This document shows positions 21,950 through 33,316 of a DNA stretch of 64,000 nucleotides, piece by piece (position 1 is the stretch's first letter; the number at the start of each line of letters is the position of its first letter). The translations under genes and the position numbers were made by a program. The DNA lies in NCBI GenBank assembly GCA_947623455.1, contig OX392532.1, positions 46,255,058 through 46,319,057 of the forward strand, given 5' to 3'. Below the pieces are notes generated by a model. It searched no databases. It saw only the letters and a program-made list of their open reading frames with translations, and was not told where the DNA came from. The DNA is from Mimachlamys varia (Eukaryota; Mollusca; Bivalvia; Pectinida; Pectinidae).

Positions 21950-22735
21950 ACTTACTTAGCGTAGTTTTCTACTTCAGGCTCCCTAAGGCTCCTCTACGTC
22001 CGTCAAGCTTACTTAGCGTTACTTTAATTAGCGTTGTTTTCTGATTCCGGCTCCCTAAGGCTCCTCTACATCAGACTCACTGGACTTTTGACCGTCTAAA
22101 TGACTTCTGGTGATGGTGGGTCTGGCCTTAAAGTCCTCCCATGAGTCTGTCGAATCGATTTTTAAAAAGGTTCATTGGTTCGGCAGAAACTGTATGTTCC
22201 ATAGGCTCAATGAGCGTACTGCAAAGTAGTTTTTCCTTAGCTCTGTTCCGGCTCTCTTAGGTTATAGTTTATTTTAATTTCCTCTAGCAATACTTCTGTC
22301 TGCAATATCCTTCCAAAATGTGAGTTCGGGGCATGCCAACTTGTTATATTTCCCGCTGGTCATTTTGTAGAGTTCGATCATGTCCCCTCTGATTCTTCCA
22401 TAACTTGGGTTGGGATATTGAGCTTGTTTAATCTTTTCGAATACGTGTTCATGCCAGGTAGTTGTTTTGTGGCTCTACGTTGAACACTTTCTATTTGTTC
22501 CACATGTTTTAAGGTGACAAGACGGAGCTTGCATAGTTTAGGTGGGTTCTCACTACGGATTTATATAGAGGTATGAAAGTTTCTGGACCCAGGTGTTTAA
22601 AATCCTCCTTATGATGGCGAACACTGTGTTTGCTCTCTTGACTTTCTCTGTTATAATTATGTTTGTCAAAGCTGAGTTCCTTATCTATGTAGAATCCAAT
22701 ACCTTTTTCCTCGAGTGCTAAGTCCAGGGCCCGTA
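21950..22735 (-). pseudogene. non-LTR retrotransposon (LINE) 3' end: RT C-terminal part and 3' UTR, decayed
   Basis: Read on the minus strand from about 22735, broken frames give the thumb/C-terminal signature of LINE reverse transcriptases: GIGFYIDKELSFDKH, then LYKSVVRTHLNYASSVLSP, then ESVQRRATKQLPG, then RIRGDMIELYKMTSGKYN. A stop follows near 22275. Frameshifts and a stop after VLSP show that it is dead. The stretch 21950-22270 would be its 3' UTR and includes a short duplicated phrase 'ggctccctaaggctcctcta'. It is 5'-truncated, as usual for LINE insertions. The clade is not assigned. Confidence 0.8.
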
Positions 22736-23494
22736 TTCATGAAACCGTTCTCATGCTCAAGCATGGATTCTGTGCTCAAGCCAGCTTTCTTGAATCTCTC
22801 CTTAATCATGTCCAGGCGTTTTTTTTCGCCTGCCATGTCACCGGCATACGCCGCTCAGAGCAAATCAAACTGGCCCAAACGTCAAGCGTATTTCAATGAC
22901 CTTGACCTTTCTGAAATAAATATGAAATAACTTGCAGTTTTTTTTATTCTTCTTTTATTTTAAATTGTATTTTTGTCTAAAGAAAGAGAAATGTATTATA
23001 GGCCTACGTTTTGGTTGAAGATAAGGTTTTTGCCCATATTTTTTACATTTTTTAGATATCCCAGAATTCCTCGCAGCAACTTCCTTTTCACAGTGTTGAA
23101 CATCGACTTTGGTTGGTCCTACGTTTCGTGTCAGAAAGACTTAAATGTAAGGTTAAGTATAACACTGAAATATGTTAAAACATGTACAATTAATTCAATG
23201 TCACTTTAACTATCACTTAAAGACTAATATGTAACCATGTAAAAATGTTACATCAACCAATTCGACGATTTCTAATTCCACTCCTCGAACCACGTGGTGA
23301 TCCTTTCAACTCATTTCCGCCATGTCGTAATATAATATAGGTAGGCCTATAAGTTTGATTATTAACTTAAAATACTAAGTTCTTAACATTTGGTCACATA
23401 ACAAGTATTGTATTTAGCTTTTTACATGTTGATTTCCACATCGTATCTCAACGGTGAGATCATCTCGTTCATCTACCTAGTTCCTATTCGACAT
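22736..23494. other. intergenic; possible far-upstream RPLP2 5' UTR exon near 23300-23341
   Basis: Mostly featureless. At 23290-23345 there is 'cacgtggtgatcctttcaac' followed by 'tatag' and the donor-like 'gtaggc'. This could be the non-coding first exon of RPLP2, since the coding exon starts right after an acceptor. This is a weak guess; no other support is visible. Confidence 0.2.
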
Positions 23495-23968
23495 GCTGGA
23501 TAGAATCCGGGTCGTTTCGCACTAAATCCAGTTCGCCCTAGCTTGTTTCGCCCTTAAAATAAAATGTTACAGCGAAACTTTGTATGGTGTTTTCATAATA
23601 ATTACCTACCATAAATATCATTTTTCATGTTAACCTGCTTATATTTAATCGTGTTACAAGCTGCTCAGCATGACTATTTAAAATGTTTTGCTTAAAAACC
23701 GGTCTTTACAGACTTTAAACTATATCCGTCGTCGACTCCGTGATATAAATTAACAGATTTGTTCACGATTTTTCTGGTACATAGACCTAGTTAATTAGCC
23801 TAAAATCGTTATTCAAGAGATATATAATAGTGGTATGTCTTATAACATGTAAATTATTTTGTAAAAATATTACCCGATTGGGAAAAATTAGGGCGAACGG
23901 GACTTCAGGCAAAACGACTCTTTGCGCAAACGCGATTTAGGGCGAAACGACCTGTTACCGCTGGATAG
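23495..23968. mobile_element. MITE with 9-bp target duplication
   Basis: GCTGGATAG stands at both 23495-23503 and 23960-23968 as a direct repeat. Immediately inside are inverted ends containing GGTCGTTTCGC and GCGAAACGACC. 'agttcgccctag' is answered by 'ttagggcgaacggg' further in. A 9-bp duplication fits Mutator-like elements better than hAT (8 bp), but that is only suggestive. No coding capacity. Confidence 0.75.
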
Positions 23969-23997
23969 GACATTTTAGAAGTGTGGCCATCGTCGGG

Positions 23998-24110
23998 TTT
24001 GTCACAAAGGCGCATATGGGTATTAATCCTGCATTTGGGTAACCGTTACCTATTTCAGTAACAGTTTTATTACTCGTATTGGTTATAAATTAAAAGTGAA
24101 ATAAAAACAA
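23998..24110. repeat. solo arm of the 24.4-24.9 kb fold-back element
   Basis: 'aaggcgcatatgggtatta', 'cctatttcagtaacagtttt' and 'attactcgta' match the left arm of the element at 24420-24930, in the same orientation and more diverged. Confidence 0.65.
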
Positions 24111-24419
24111 AAGTTCTTTGGAAACAAAACCTACCATGGAAACAAAACCTGAAATACAAAATACTGTTTTCTAGCTTTTTCCAGCAACACTTCAAAATAC
24201 GTTCCAACTTCCATATATCTCAACTAATTATTTTACACATATTATTGGGCTAGTGCCATTGTTGTTACTTATGCTATTGATGATATTTCATTTTTTAAAA
24301 AAATATTTCCACAGAAAGAAATACAAAATGTCTTTTCCAGGATAAAATTGCTGTTCTGGGATACGACATATCACAAGGATAATGCCAGGCTTTGGGGCTT
24401 CTTGTTTTCCTTCATTTAT

Positions 24420-24930
24420 CAGGTTGGGCACAATGCGCATATGGGTAATAGTCCTGCATTGCCCATTTCAGTAACAATTTTGTTACTCGTATGGGTAATA
24501 ATGTGAAATAAAAACAACAAGCTCATGGAACAAAAAAAAGGTGTCATCCTTTTCACATAGTCTGAAATAAAATTGACAAACAATATCACTGACTTGGTTC
24601 TCCATTAACTGCGGTGCTTGGCCATTGGTGGTAAACTGACATTCTATTTATAGCTCTACTCTTCATCATTATAAGCAATGGAAGCACTTCATTTTGTCAC
24701 TTTTTGAAAAGTTAGACAACAGAATTTTTGTGCACGAATGCACCTTGGTGTGTTATTACTTATCAAACTACTTTAAAAGGATGATGCCATTTTTTATCCC
24801 AAGAGTTCAAAAGCACTTTGGGTTTTTATTTCACATTATTACCCATACGAGTAACAAAATTGTTACTGAAATTGGTAACTGTTACCCATATGCAGGACTA
24901 ATACCCATATGTGCCGTTGTGCCCAACCTG
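24420..24930. mobile_element. fold-back MITE with ~100-bp inverted arms
   Basis: The ends are CAGGTTGGGC and GCCCAACCTG. The arms share 'cgcatatgggtaat', 'cagtaacaattttgttactc' and 'gtgaaataaaaac' in inverted order. The flanking 'TTTAT' on both sides may be a 5-bp target duplication. It sits in the 5' intron of RPLP2, with its edge about 68 bp from the coding exon. Confidence 0.75.
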
Positions 24931-24997
24931 TTTATATAACTAAACCACATTTTTATAAATGTTAAATTCTTCACACTGATGGTTGTATAATTTCAGC

Positions 24998-26601
24998 ATG
25001 CGTTACGTAGCAGCCTATTTGCTTGCAAGCCTTGGAGGAAATGCAAATCCCTCCGCTGCAGACCTTGAGAAGATCATTGGGTCTGTTGGCATTGAAGTTG
25101 AGGCCGACAAGGTCAAAAAGATCATTTCTGAATTAAAGGGAAAGAGCATTGAAGAACTTATTGCTGCAGGTAAAAATAATCTTTACTATACAGACAGATT
25201 TTATTCTATTTACTCTACAACAAACATGGCTCTATTTATTGCAAACCATTTTCTGTCGTTTGATTTAATCATGCATGTGGGGTACAGAAATAAAGTTTTA
25301 ACTTTCCAAGAAAGTCCGCCATGTGGTTCTACTGTATTTTATTACCAAAGTAAAACAAATTCCAAGCCTTTATATATTTTCACCACTTGTCTATAAAGCC
25401 TTGTTTCTGTTGATATTTGCCTTTTAAAAGTATAGAATTTTATTTCAGGAACTACAAAGCTTGCCTCTGTACCATCAGGTGGTGGAGCACCATCCGCGGG
25501 ATCGGCAAGCTCTGCACCTGCTGCTGAGGCAAAGGAAGGCAAGTGTCTGCGATTCTCGTGAAGAAATATCAGCAACTTAGTTACCATAGATATAAGAGTG
25601 ACCCTTCACTATAGCTATAATCAACAATTCCTTGATTACAATAACAAGCAGTGATATCTTGAACAGTGCTACAATTCTGTAGAAATAAGGAGTGATTTCC
25701 TAACCATAGAAATAAAATGGTTTTCCATTTACTTGGAAACAATGAGTGCTATAATCTATAGAACTTCTCATGGAAATTGTAAGTGGAAAGATGGTTTAAA
25801 AATCTTAAGTAAGCATGAAGCAGTATAAGAACAGCAAATAAGTTGGTTCAAATCAAATGTTTTCTTTTTGTAAGCTCGCCTGGCCAACTTCCTCCACAAG
25901 ATCTTCGTTTATGATAGTATTTGTGACTTTTGGGTACAGAATCAAAGGATGTTAGTTTATATATAGTGATTGAACTTGCTTTCAAAATTGCAAGGGTCAA
26001 AAGTTCTTCAGGACACCAGTCTTAACTCTTTAGATGACTTTTTAGCAGTTGGTTGGCAATCGCAACTGCCGTACACCTGTGCCCAGTCCGTCCTCCATCC
26101 TTAAACAATTCTTGTTCGCGTTTTGACCTTCAGTGATCAACAACTAGGTCATTGTTGTTATAATACAATTTCAGTATCACTGCTTAGACTTCATTCTTGA
26201 ACGGATTGTCACAAAACTTAACACAAGTGTTCACAAACATGAACTCTTGCAGGGATAATTTTAGCCCTTAAAACCTATGGGAGAATTTGAGGGATTTTAT
26301 GAGATAAGTTAAATATACTATGATATTTTTCTATATAAAGTAATACTATTTTTTAAATTTTAATGAGATTTTCAGGAAAAATATGGGTACAAATCCCCAA
26401 ATCTCTCTCCCCCCCCCCCAAGTGATCACTGCTCTTGTAAGAAGTAGCTTTTTGTTGCAATGTTATTGTGTTTTGCTATCTTTAAGGAATTTTCAAGGAA
26501 TTAAATGATTTATTTTTGTGTTTTCAGAGAAGAAAAAAGAAGAAAAGAAGGAAGAGTCCGATGAGTCGGATGATGACATGGGCTTTGGTCTCTTTGACTA
26601 A
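24998..26601 (+). CDS. RPLP2: 60S acidic ribosomal protein P2, 3 coding exons
   Basis: P2 forms heterodimers with P1 on the P0 stalk of the large ribosomal subunit and helps recruit translation factors in the cytosol. Coding exons are 24998-25169, 25449-25538 and 26528-26601, 336 nt in all, giving 111 aa (human 115). The start MRYVAAYLLASLGGN, the IGSVGIEVEADKVKKIISEL helix, the Gly/Ala/Ser/Pro hinge and the acidic end SDESDDDMGFGLFD are diagnostic. The first coding exon follows an acceptor (TTTCAG at 24991-24996) one base before the ATG, so a non-coding 5' exon lies upstream. The second coding intron has a GC donor (AAG then GCAAGTG at 25539) and a normal CAG acceptor. The frame is intact. 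Confidence 0.97.
25539..26527 (+). other. RPLP2 GC-AG intron
   Basis: The donor is GAAG followed by GCAAGTGT, a near-perfect match to the known consensus of GC-AG introns. The acceptor is TTTTCAG at 26521-26527. Joining restores Glu-Lys-Lys in frame. There is no usable GT nearby that would keep the frame and the conserved tail. A dispersed repeat at 26258-26430 lies within. Confidence 0.9.
26258..26430. repeat. dispersed ~160-bp repeat, copy 2
   Basis: Counterpart of 16537-16699 ('aaacctatgggagaatttga', 'gagattttcaggaaaaatat', 'aaatccccaaatctc'). It ends in a C-run. Confidence 0.7.
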
Positions 26602-26637
26602 TGCTTTTTTTATTTCGCTGCAAATTGCTGTTTAAAT

Positions 26638-26643
26638 AATAAA
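26638..26643 (+). terminator. RPLP2 poly(A) signal AATAAA
   Basis: AATAAA starts 37 nt after the stop codon, within 'aataataaaa'. The very short 3' UTR is typical of ribosomal protein genes. Confidence 0.75.
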
Positions 26644-26769
26644 AAAAAAGCCCAGTATCTCTCCTGTGTCTTATCTGTATTTTGTCAACACGTCATCCAA
26701 TATTGAAAGTTGATATCCAGTCAAGTTATCACAAGTGTTGAGGTGTGTGCAACAGAGACAATTTTGTAC

Positions 26770-27916
26770 AAAATGTTTTTACCATCTGATGATGGTGGGC
26801 TATTCCAAGCCACCTTACATACATGGTCTGTGGTCTATCTGTCCTTGAATAATTCTTGTTACCACTATTTCTTGAGAAGTACTGGATGGATAATTCTTAA
26901 GTTTATATGTAGGTTCTCTACGCCCGTAGTTGCGCATTGTCTATTGGACTGATCAGAAAAACAATATGGCTGACTGGCAGCCATCTTGGATTTTGGGAGT
27001 AAGGGTTTGTTGCCGCAATTTCTTAACAAGTAGTGGATGAAACATTTTGAAGTTTCAAATGAAGGTTCTCCTTGGTCACCAAGTGTGCATTGTCTACTTT
27101 TCGGAGTTATAAGAAAAAACAATATGACTGACAGGCAGCCATCTTGGAAGTTGACAGTAATAGCTTGATACCACTATTTTTAGCCCCCCATCATCAGATG
27201 GTTGGCTATTCAAATCACCCTGCGTCATCTTGAGAAGTACTTGATGGATCTTGCCCAAATTTCATATGCGGGTTCCCCTTGTTGCCTAGTTGTGATTTAG
27301 TGATTTTTGGACTGATCGGAAAAACATAATGGCTGATAGGCGGCATTGCATTTTGACAATGAAACTTTGTTACTCTTGAGAAGTACTGGATGGATCTTTC
27401 CAAAATTTTATATGCAGGTTCCCCTTAATGCCTAGTTGTGCTGTATTGATTTTGGGTCTGATTGGAAAAACAAAATGGCTGACAGGCAGCCATCTTGGAT
27501 TTTGACAATGTAAAAATATTACCATTATATCTTTCGAGGTACTGATTGGATCTCTCTCAAATTTCAAATGTGTTGATTTTGGGACTGATCAGGAAAAGGA
27601 AATGGCCACAGACGGCCATCTTAGACTTTGACGGTGATAGTTTGTGTTCGACTGGAAGGATCCTTTCCCATAGCATGTTCTGTTCAGTCCCAAGTTGTGA
27701 AAGGTTTTTGGACTGCTCCAGCGGGAAAATATGGCCGTCTGACAGCAATCTTGTATGTTGACTAGGACAGTATATTATGGTTATTTTTTAAGAAATATAA
27801 GATGGATTTGGAAATTCATATAACTTAGATTAAACACATCAATGAAAGTTAAAATAAGAAGGGAAAAGATCCATCTTTCAAAGAATGAATGAAAAATCAT
27901 CAATGGGATCTCTTGT
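26770..27916. repeat. dispersed repeat, 'GCCATCTTGG' family, copy 2
   Basis: About five imperfect internal repeats of 150-180 bp with 'atggctgacaggcagccatc', 'ttggattttg', 'gagaagtactggatgg' and 'tcatatgcaggttcccctt'. 'catctgatgatggtgggcta' at 26785 and 'ccccatcatcagatggttgg' at 27185 are inverted to each other. The tail matches copy 1 at 1921-2690. Confidence 0.7.
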
Positions 27917-30478
27917 TCACCTGCCTGAAGGGCAAATGAGCTTATGCCATGGTGAAGCATCCATCATTCGTCGTCCTTCAACTTTTCCTATAAATCCCTA
28001 CTAGTCCTTAACCACAGCAGAATTTGGCCAGTTAAGATGAAGGGGATTCATCTTTATATAAATGGTCGATCTGGGGCCTGGGTGGCGGGAAAATAAAGTC
28101 TTAAAATTCTTTAAGATCCTTCTCCAGCCTTCAATGAAAAGGAAACAATTTTAAATAAACTAGGTAGGAAGCCCAATAAGGGAAATGCATGGCTGATAGT
28201 TTTCCGCTTTGTGACAGAATTTCGCGTTTTGACACGTGAATGGTCAATAAATTTATTTCCATTTTTTCAGCTTTCTTGCTTGAATTTATTTTCAGGTTTT
28301 TTGGGTTCACTTTCACCAATGGAAATGTAGTTAATTCTTTAAAATCCTTCTTGTGCATGAATGACAGGATATTATCCGGTTTTGTGAACCAGCCTTTAAT
28401 TAATGGGGTTCAATATTGTATGGGAGAAACTAACACCCCCACATCCTTCTCAAACTGTAGGGTTGCCTGTACCCTGCTGGGGTGGAGGCTACCAAGTTTG
28501 TTCGAATGAATGACTTTGACCCACTTTCAAGCTTACAAGGGTCAAATATGTAAATATCATAACCAACTAAAATTATATATACGTAGTCAGAAGACCGTTA
28601 AGATCCATTGGGCCTCTTGTCGTTAAAGATAATTACACAAGGTCTGGAAGCATGTATGTACAATGTGATCACTACATATCCCTCTTACCTAAGTTGGGGG
28701 TGTAGTAACTCAACCTCGAAATTTACATCTTTAACTCAAGGTAAAGCCTAATTTTGCAATTAAAAATTTTGTTGTGACATGAACAAATTTGATCGTAATC
28801 AAACAAGGTATCAGTTGATCAACAGTCAAGATGGCGATCAAGTCAAATATTATATATAACTATAAGGGTCCTGTAACATGGAATATACTGGAATTGCCCT
28901 GTCTGCAATAACTTGTCCAGAGATCTCAACTGACGGGCAGATTTTGATGAAACTTGAATGATCAGTATGTTATGTAGTTGTGCATCAGCATTTTAATTTT
29001 AGATTTTGACCCCTTTTCCTTTTAGGGAGTTGGATCCCTTTATGTGAAAAACTTTTCCAGACATCTCTCCCTCCACATATTTTGATGAAGCTTCAACATT
29101 TTATTAGGTCATCTGAAGGGTCGAGATGACCTATAGCCATACTTTGCATAAATTAAAAAAAAATTCAAACAACTTCTTCTCAATTACCAAAAGGCCTTGG
29201 GTACTGATATTATGCAAGTAGCATGCTGTGATGAAGGGCTACCAAGTTGTTATAATGAATGACCTTGACATACTTTCAAGGTCACAGTGGTCTCATTTTG
29301 TTTGTTTTTTTTTAAGTTGGCAATAAATCAAAAATGGAATTATAACCAGGATATTAAGGTTTGACATTGTAAGAATTATGACTCTGGCCCAACCCCATGG
29401 CTGTTGAATCTTGTTGGAGATATATAGCCTTAAATGGGCCCCTTACTGACCTGTTAGTGTTTTAGTTTAAACTTGGCTGGAGTTAATAGTTTCAGTGTAA
29501 GGACATAACAGCAAGACAGTAATAATCAAAACTCGGGTGACCGTTACGGCCCATTGACCTAAATCAAAGATAAGTCAGACTAAACTGGTACTACCCAGAA
29601 TTAAACTCAAGGCCAGAAATATATATTTTGACCATTTTGTAGCCAGATACAACTCTGTGATAAAATGTCTTTTCAAAATGTCTACCAAATTGAACTAGAG
29701 CAGTTGCCATAGGGCTAATACTGCCATGTTGGTATCTCGGTAATCGTGATTAAGATATAAAATTTGACCTAGACCCCTGATTAGTTGACTCCTTGCTTGA
29801 TTCTGACCAACTTTATTTCACAATGTCGTTACAAAATGTTCACCAGTAAAAAGCTTTAAAATTTGACCTTGACCATTAACAGTGACCTTGACTTTTATTT
29901 TTGACCTGTCTTGGTAGTTGTGTGAACTGAATCTTTTGACAAATTTCAGGTTACTCTGATAAATGTCCTTCATTTTATCCCAAATTTCCTATATAAACTT
30001 TAGCAAACTTCAACCCCTCCCAAAGGGGGAATTGAAGTCTGGGCCGGGGCATAAAATTCACAATTTTGATAAAAGCACCTTAAGACCTTTCCATTGGTGA
30101 AAGGTATTTGAATACAGCATATCTGGCTCTGAAGAAGAAAGATGAAATTTTTGCCAATTTGACCCTTACAAGCCTCTCCCTACTGCCCCGGGGGTAGGCC
30201 AGAGTCAAATTTCTTCTAACCAACTGCCATCTCATGTTTATAATTCCAACCAAGTTTCAGTTATCTCCAACTGAAAATCAACAAAATTGTCATTTTCCTA
30301 TATAAACTATAGTAAACTTCACCCCCTCACCAGGGGGGAACCTTAAATGTGAAGCTTGAAATTCACAATTTTGATAAAGCACCTTAAGACCTTTCCATCA
30401 GTGAATAGTATTTGGTCTGGGTCTGGAGAAGAAGATTTTTACAATTTTAACTAATTTGACCCCTTCCTATGATATAAA
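27917..30478. other. gene-free region of diverged interspersed repeats
   Basis: It contains phrases of the dispersed families ('cattgggcctcttgt' near 28605, 'gatgacctatagcc', 'tttcaaggtcac', 'accccctcaccagggggg'). 'aatttgacc', 'ccttaagacctttccat' and similar phrases recur about 270 bp apart near 30.07 and 30.38 kb. No intact reading frame or RNA gene is seen. Confidence 0.5.
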
Positions 30479-30683
30479 CTTTATTTATTTATTTTACAAC
30501 AATTATGAAACAAATTATATTTATCACTCTTGTTGGCCCGGATGTTAGCACACGAGGGGTCTACTTGTGGGAGGATACTGGGTACTCGGGCAGGTGACTC
30601 CATACCTTTTATGTCTGGTCGGGGAATCAAAAACCGGCTGCTTCGGTGAAAGGCAAGTGTGCAATTCACTGCACCACCCGACC
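30479..30683 (-). mobile_element. tRNA-derived SINE with tRNA-Glu-like head
   Basis: Read on the minus strand, the first 67 nt fold like a tRNA. GGTCGGG at the start pairs with CCCGACC at the end. The anticodon-loop region is GCCTTTCACC, as in tRNA-Glu (TTC), and a B-box-like GGTTTTTGATTCC follows. A conserved-looking body comes next ('CCTCCCACAAGTAGACC', 'GCTAACATCCGGGCCAAC') and then a simple (AATA)n tail. The T-arm and missing D-arm bases argue against a working tRNA. This architecture matches broadly conserved metazoan/mollusc SINEs. Confidence 0.8.
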
Positions 30684-30762
30684 CCTCCCTCTGACCCCTG
30701 GTGGGTTAGGACTATATAATTCATATTTTTGGTGCAACATTTAGCTAGGGAACATTCCTGAC

Positions 30763-31354
30763 AAAGGACTATGTATGGTTTTGCCTGTTTTTGGCCCCCA
30801 AATCCATCAAATTTTAAATTTCATTATTGAACACTCAAATAATATTATTTCAAATATAGATTACATCCCTCATGCAATTGTAATAATATTTATTTGTTAT
30901 TTGTGCTATGGTTGCCATGGTAACCATCCGAAATATGCATAAATTATGCAAATGTAAATATTTGGTCTATTTTGATCAATTTTTACATAGATTTTCACAC
31001 AGCAACCATAGAGCGCATTCTCGAACAAAGTTTATATTTCTCCTAAAGATGTGGTATAAGTGCCCACATATTCTCATTTGATATTAAGTTTGTTCAAGAA
31101 TGCGCTCAATAGTTTCTAATAGAAAAACTATCCAAAAAGTGGCCAAAATTGACTAAATGGTCAAATTTCCCTAATTTATGCATATTTGAGATGGTTTCCA
31201 TGACAACCAGAGTTGAAACAACAAATAATTATTGTTTCAGTTTTATCAGCGATGTACTCTATATTTGAAATACATTAATTTGAGAGTTCAATAATCTGCT
31301 TCAAAATTTGATAATTTGGGGGCCAAAAAAGGCCCAAACCATATATAGTCCTTT
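30763..31354. mobile_element. long fold-back element (~592 bp)
   Basis: The ends are AAAGGACTAT and ATAGTCCTTT. Inside, 'tttggcccccaaat' is answered by 'atttgggggccaaa', 'tttatgcatatttgagatgg' by 'ccatccgaaatatgcataaa', and 'gagcgcattctcgaacaaa' by 'gttcaagaatgcgctc'. Arms of about 270 bp flank a short loop. No coding capacity. Confidence 0.8.
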
Positions 31355-31489
31355 CCTTCAAATTGATTCAGAGGTTTATGAGAAGAATTCGAAAATGTGA
31401 ATTGTTTACGTACGCACGAAAGACAAAAGGCCATTAGAATATGTTATTTGAGACTTTGTCTCAGGTGACCTAAAAAATCAAGTAATTTA

Positions 31490-31895
31490 ATATTACTTAA
31501 TAACCCTTTTTGGCCCTGCCCTTCATCCCCGGGGACAGTCCCTCAATTTGTAAACTTGGAATCATGAGTTCCCATGGGTATGATTGTATCAGTGCTTATT
31601 TCTACCAAAGAAATGGTTTATTTCTACAAAAGAAACCAAAGAAATGGTTTATTTCTACAAAAGAAATGGTTTAAAGCAATACTGCAAGCCTTGGGAGCCC
31701 TGCCCCTCAGCCCCATCATTTGTACAATTTTGAATTCCCATTACCTAGGGATGCTCCCTTTGGGGCCCTGCCCCTCAGCCCCATCATTTGTACAATTTTT
31801 GAATCTCCACTACCTAGGGATGCCCACTTTCAGCTCTGCCCCTCAGATGGACACCAGGGTATGGTGTAAGTAGTAAGTTCATCTTTTGACCAGGT
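31490..31895. repeat. dispersed repeat, CAGGTG-ended family
   Basis: It shares 'gccctgcccctcagccccat', 'catttgtacaattt' and 'ggacaccagggtatgg' with the 2700-3625 block. 'ggtttatttctacaaaagaa' is locally duplicated near 31615-31665. Confidence 0.55.
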
Positions 31896-32647
31896 GCCGG
31901 GGTTAGCTAAACATGCTCCCTCCAGAAGGATGCGACTGACCAGCCTAGTCAATAGTTTAAGTGAAATGTCAAATGTCTTGTAGCTAGAGGAGTGTAACTA
32001 ATAGTTCTTGGTTGCTTTTCTGCACAGAGTTTATATTTTGTTATAGGAATGTTGCAAAAACACAAGGAAACCACAATTATTTCCAGACCTTCTTATCAAC
32101 AGTTTCTCACAATCTTAATGTCTCATGCATCAAGCCTCCAACACATAAATGGTACATTAGTATCTTCCCATTTTATCATGAATAATTTCACTTCAGCAAA
32201 CACACAAATCAATTTTTTCTGATTCTTTATTTGATTTCACTATTTACACTGAGCAAGTACAAAAGTCTTTTTAATGGAGGATGAGGGAATATGTACCCAA
32301 GAATGGAAGCAATTTCTATTTTGCTATAGAAATTAATGGTATCTATTCTCAATCAAAACTCAGTTATTTTCTTTTTGCATTTTGAACAAAAATGGAACAG
32401 TATGATATTAAGACCTAAATATTCTTAACATAGTAGACTTTTATGTTAAAATGCTCTACGTGCGTTCCTGTCCAGCTTTACAATCCAAGTAAATCTGTTG
32501 CATTTGAGCTCCATCAATAGATGCATATCAATTCCATAAAAACACATAACATGAAGGCTAAGGCATGTATTGTTTTATTACAGCAAAAAGACTGAAATTT
32601 CAAAAACTAAAAAGGAAATTTCACTATTTCCTTTGAAATGCGTTCCA
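31896..32647. other. intergenic / possible ERP29 3' UTR end
   Basis: No gene is recognised. On the minus strand an AATAAA lies at 32579-32574 and another at about 32229; they are the nearest canonical poly(A) signals downstream of ERP29. If used, the GC-rich array at 32648-33316 would be in the ERP29 3' UTR. Confidence 0.4.
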
Positions 32648-33316
32648 TTTTGGGTACCCTGGCCCTAGCTGTGTGCCCTGGCCCTACCAGTGTGCCCTGG
32701 CCCTAGATGTGTGCCCTGGCCCTAGCTGTGTGCCCTGACCCTAGATGTGTGCCCTGGCCCAAGCTGTGTGCCCTGGCCCTAGCTGTGTACCCTGGCCCTA
32801 GCTGTGAGCCCTGGCCCTAGCTGGCCATGGTACCCTCGCCCTGGCTTTGTGCCCTTGCCCTAGCTGTGAGCCCTCGGCCTGGTTGGGTGCCCTGGCCCTA
32901 GCTGTGAGCCCTGGCCCTAGCTGGCCATGGTACCCTCGCACTGGCTTTGTGCCCTCACCCTTGTTGGGTGCCCTCGCCCTGGTTGGGTGCCCTAGCCCTA
33001 GCTGTGAGCCCTGGCCCTAGCTGGCCATGGTACCCTCGCACTGGCTTTGTGCCCTCACCCTTGTTGGGTGCCCTCGCCCTGGTTGGGTGCCCTAGCCCTA
33101 GCTGTGAGCCCTGGCCCTAGCTGGCCATGGTACCCTCGCACTGGCTTTGTGCCCTCACCCTTGTTGGGTGCCCTCGGCCTGGTTGGGTGCCCTAGCCCTA
33201 GCTGTGAGCCCTGGCCCTAGCTGGCCATGGTACCCTCGCACTGGCTTTGTGCCCTCACCCTTGTTGGGTGCCCTCGCTCTGGTTGGGTGCCCTCGCCCTG
33301 GTTGGGTGCCCTAGCT
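32648..33316. repeat. GC-rich compound minisatellite (~19-bp unit, 100-bp higher-order repeat)
   Basis: The base unit is close to 'gtgccctggccctagctgt'. From about 32880 the array becomes a regular 100-bp higher-order repeat ('cctagccctagctgtgagcc' ... 'ctggccatggtaccctcgca' ... 'cacccttgttgggtgccctc'), as shown by identical phrases at 32991, 33091 and 33191. It is much richer in GC than its surroundings. Confidence 0.92.

Noticed and set aside
30617..30683. Functional tRNA-Glu gene
   Set aside because: The cloverleaf is incomplete (poor D-arm and T-arm), it is fused to a SINE body and an AATA tail, and it has lost the exact B-box.
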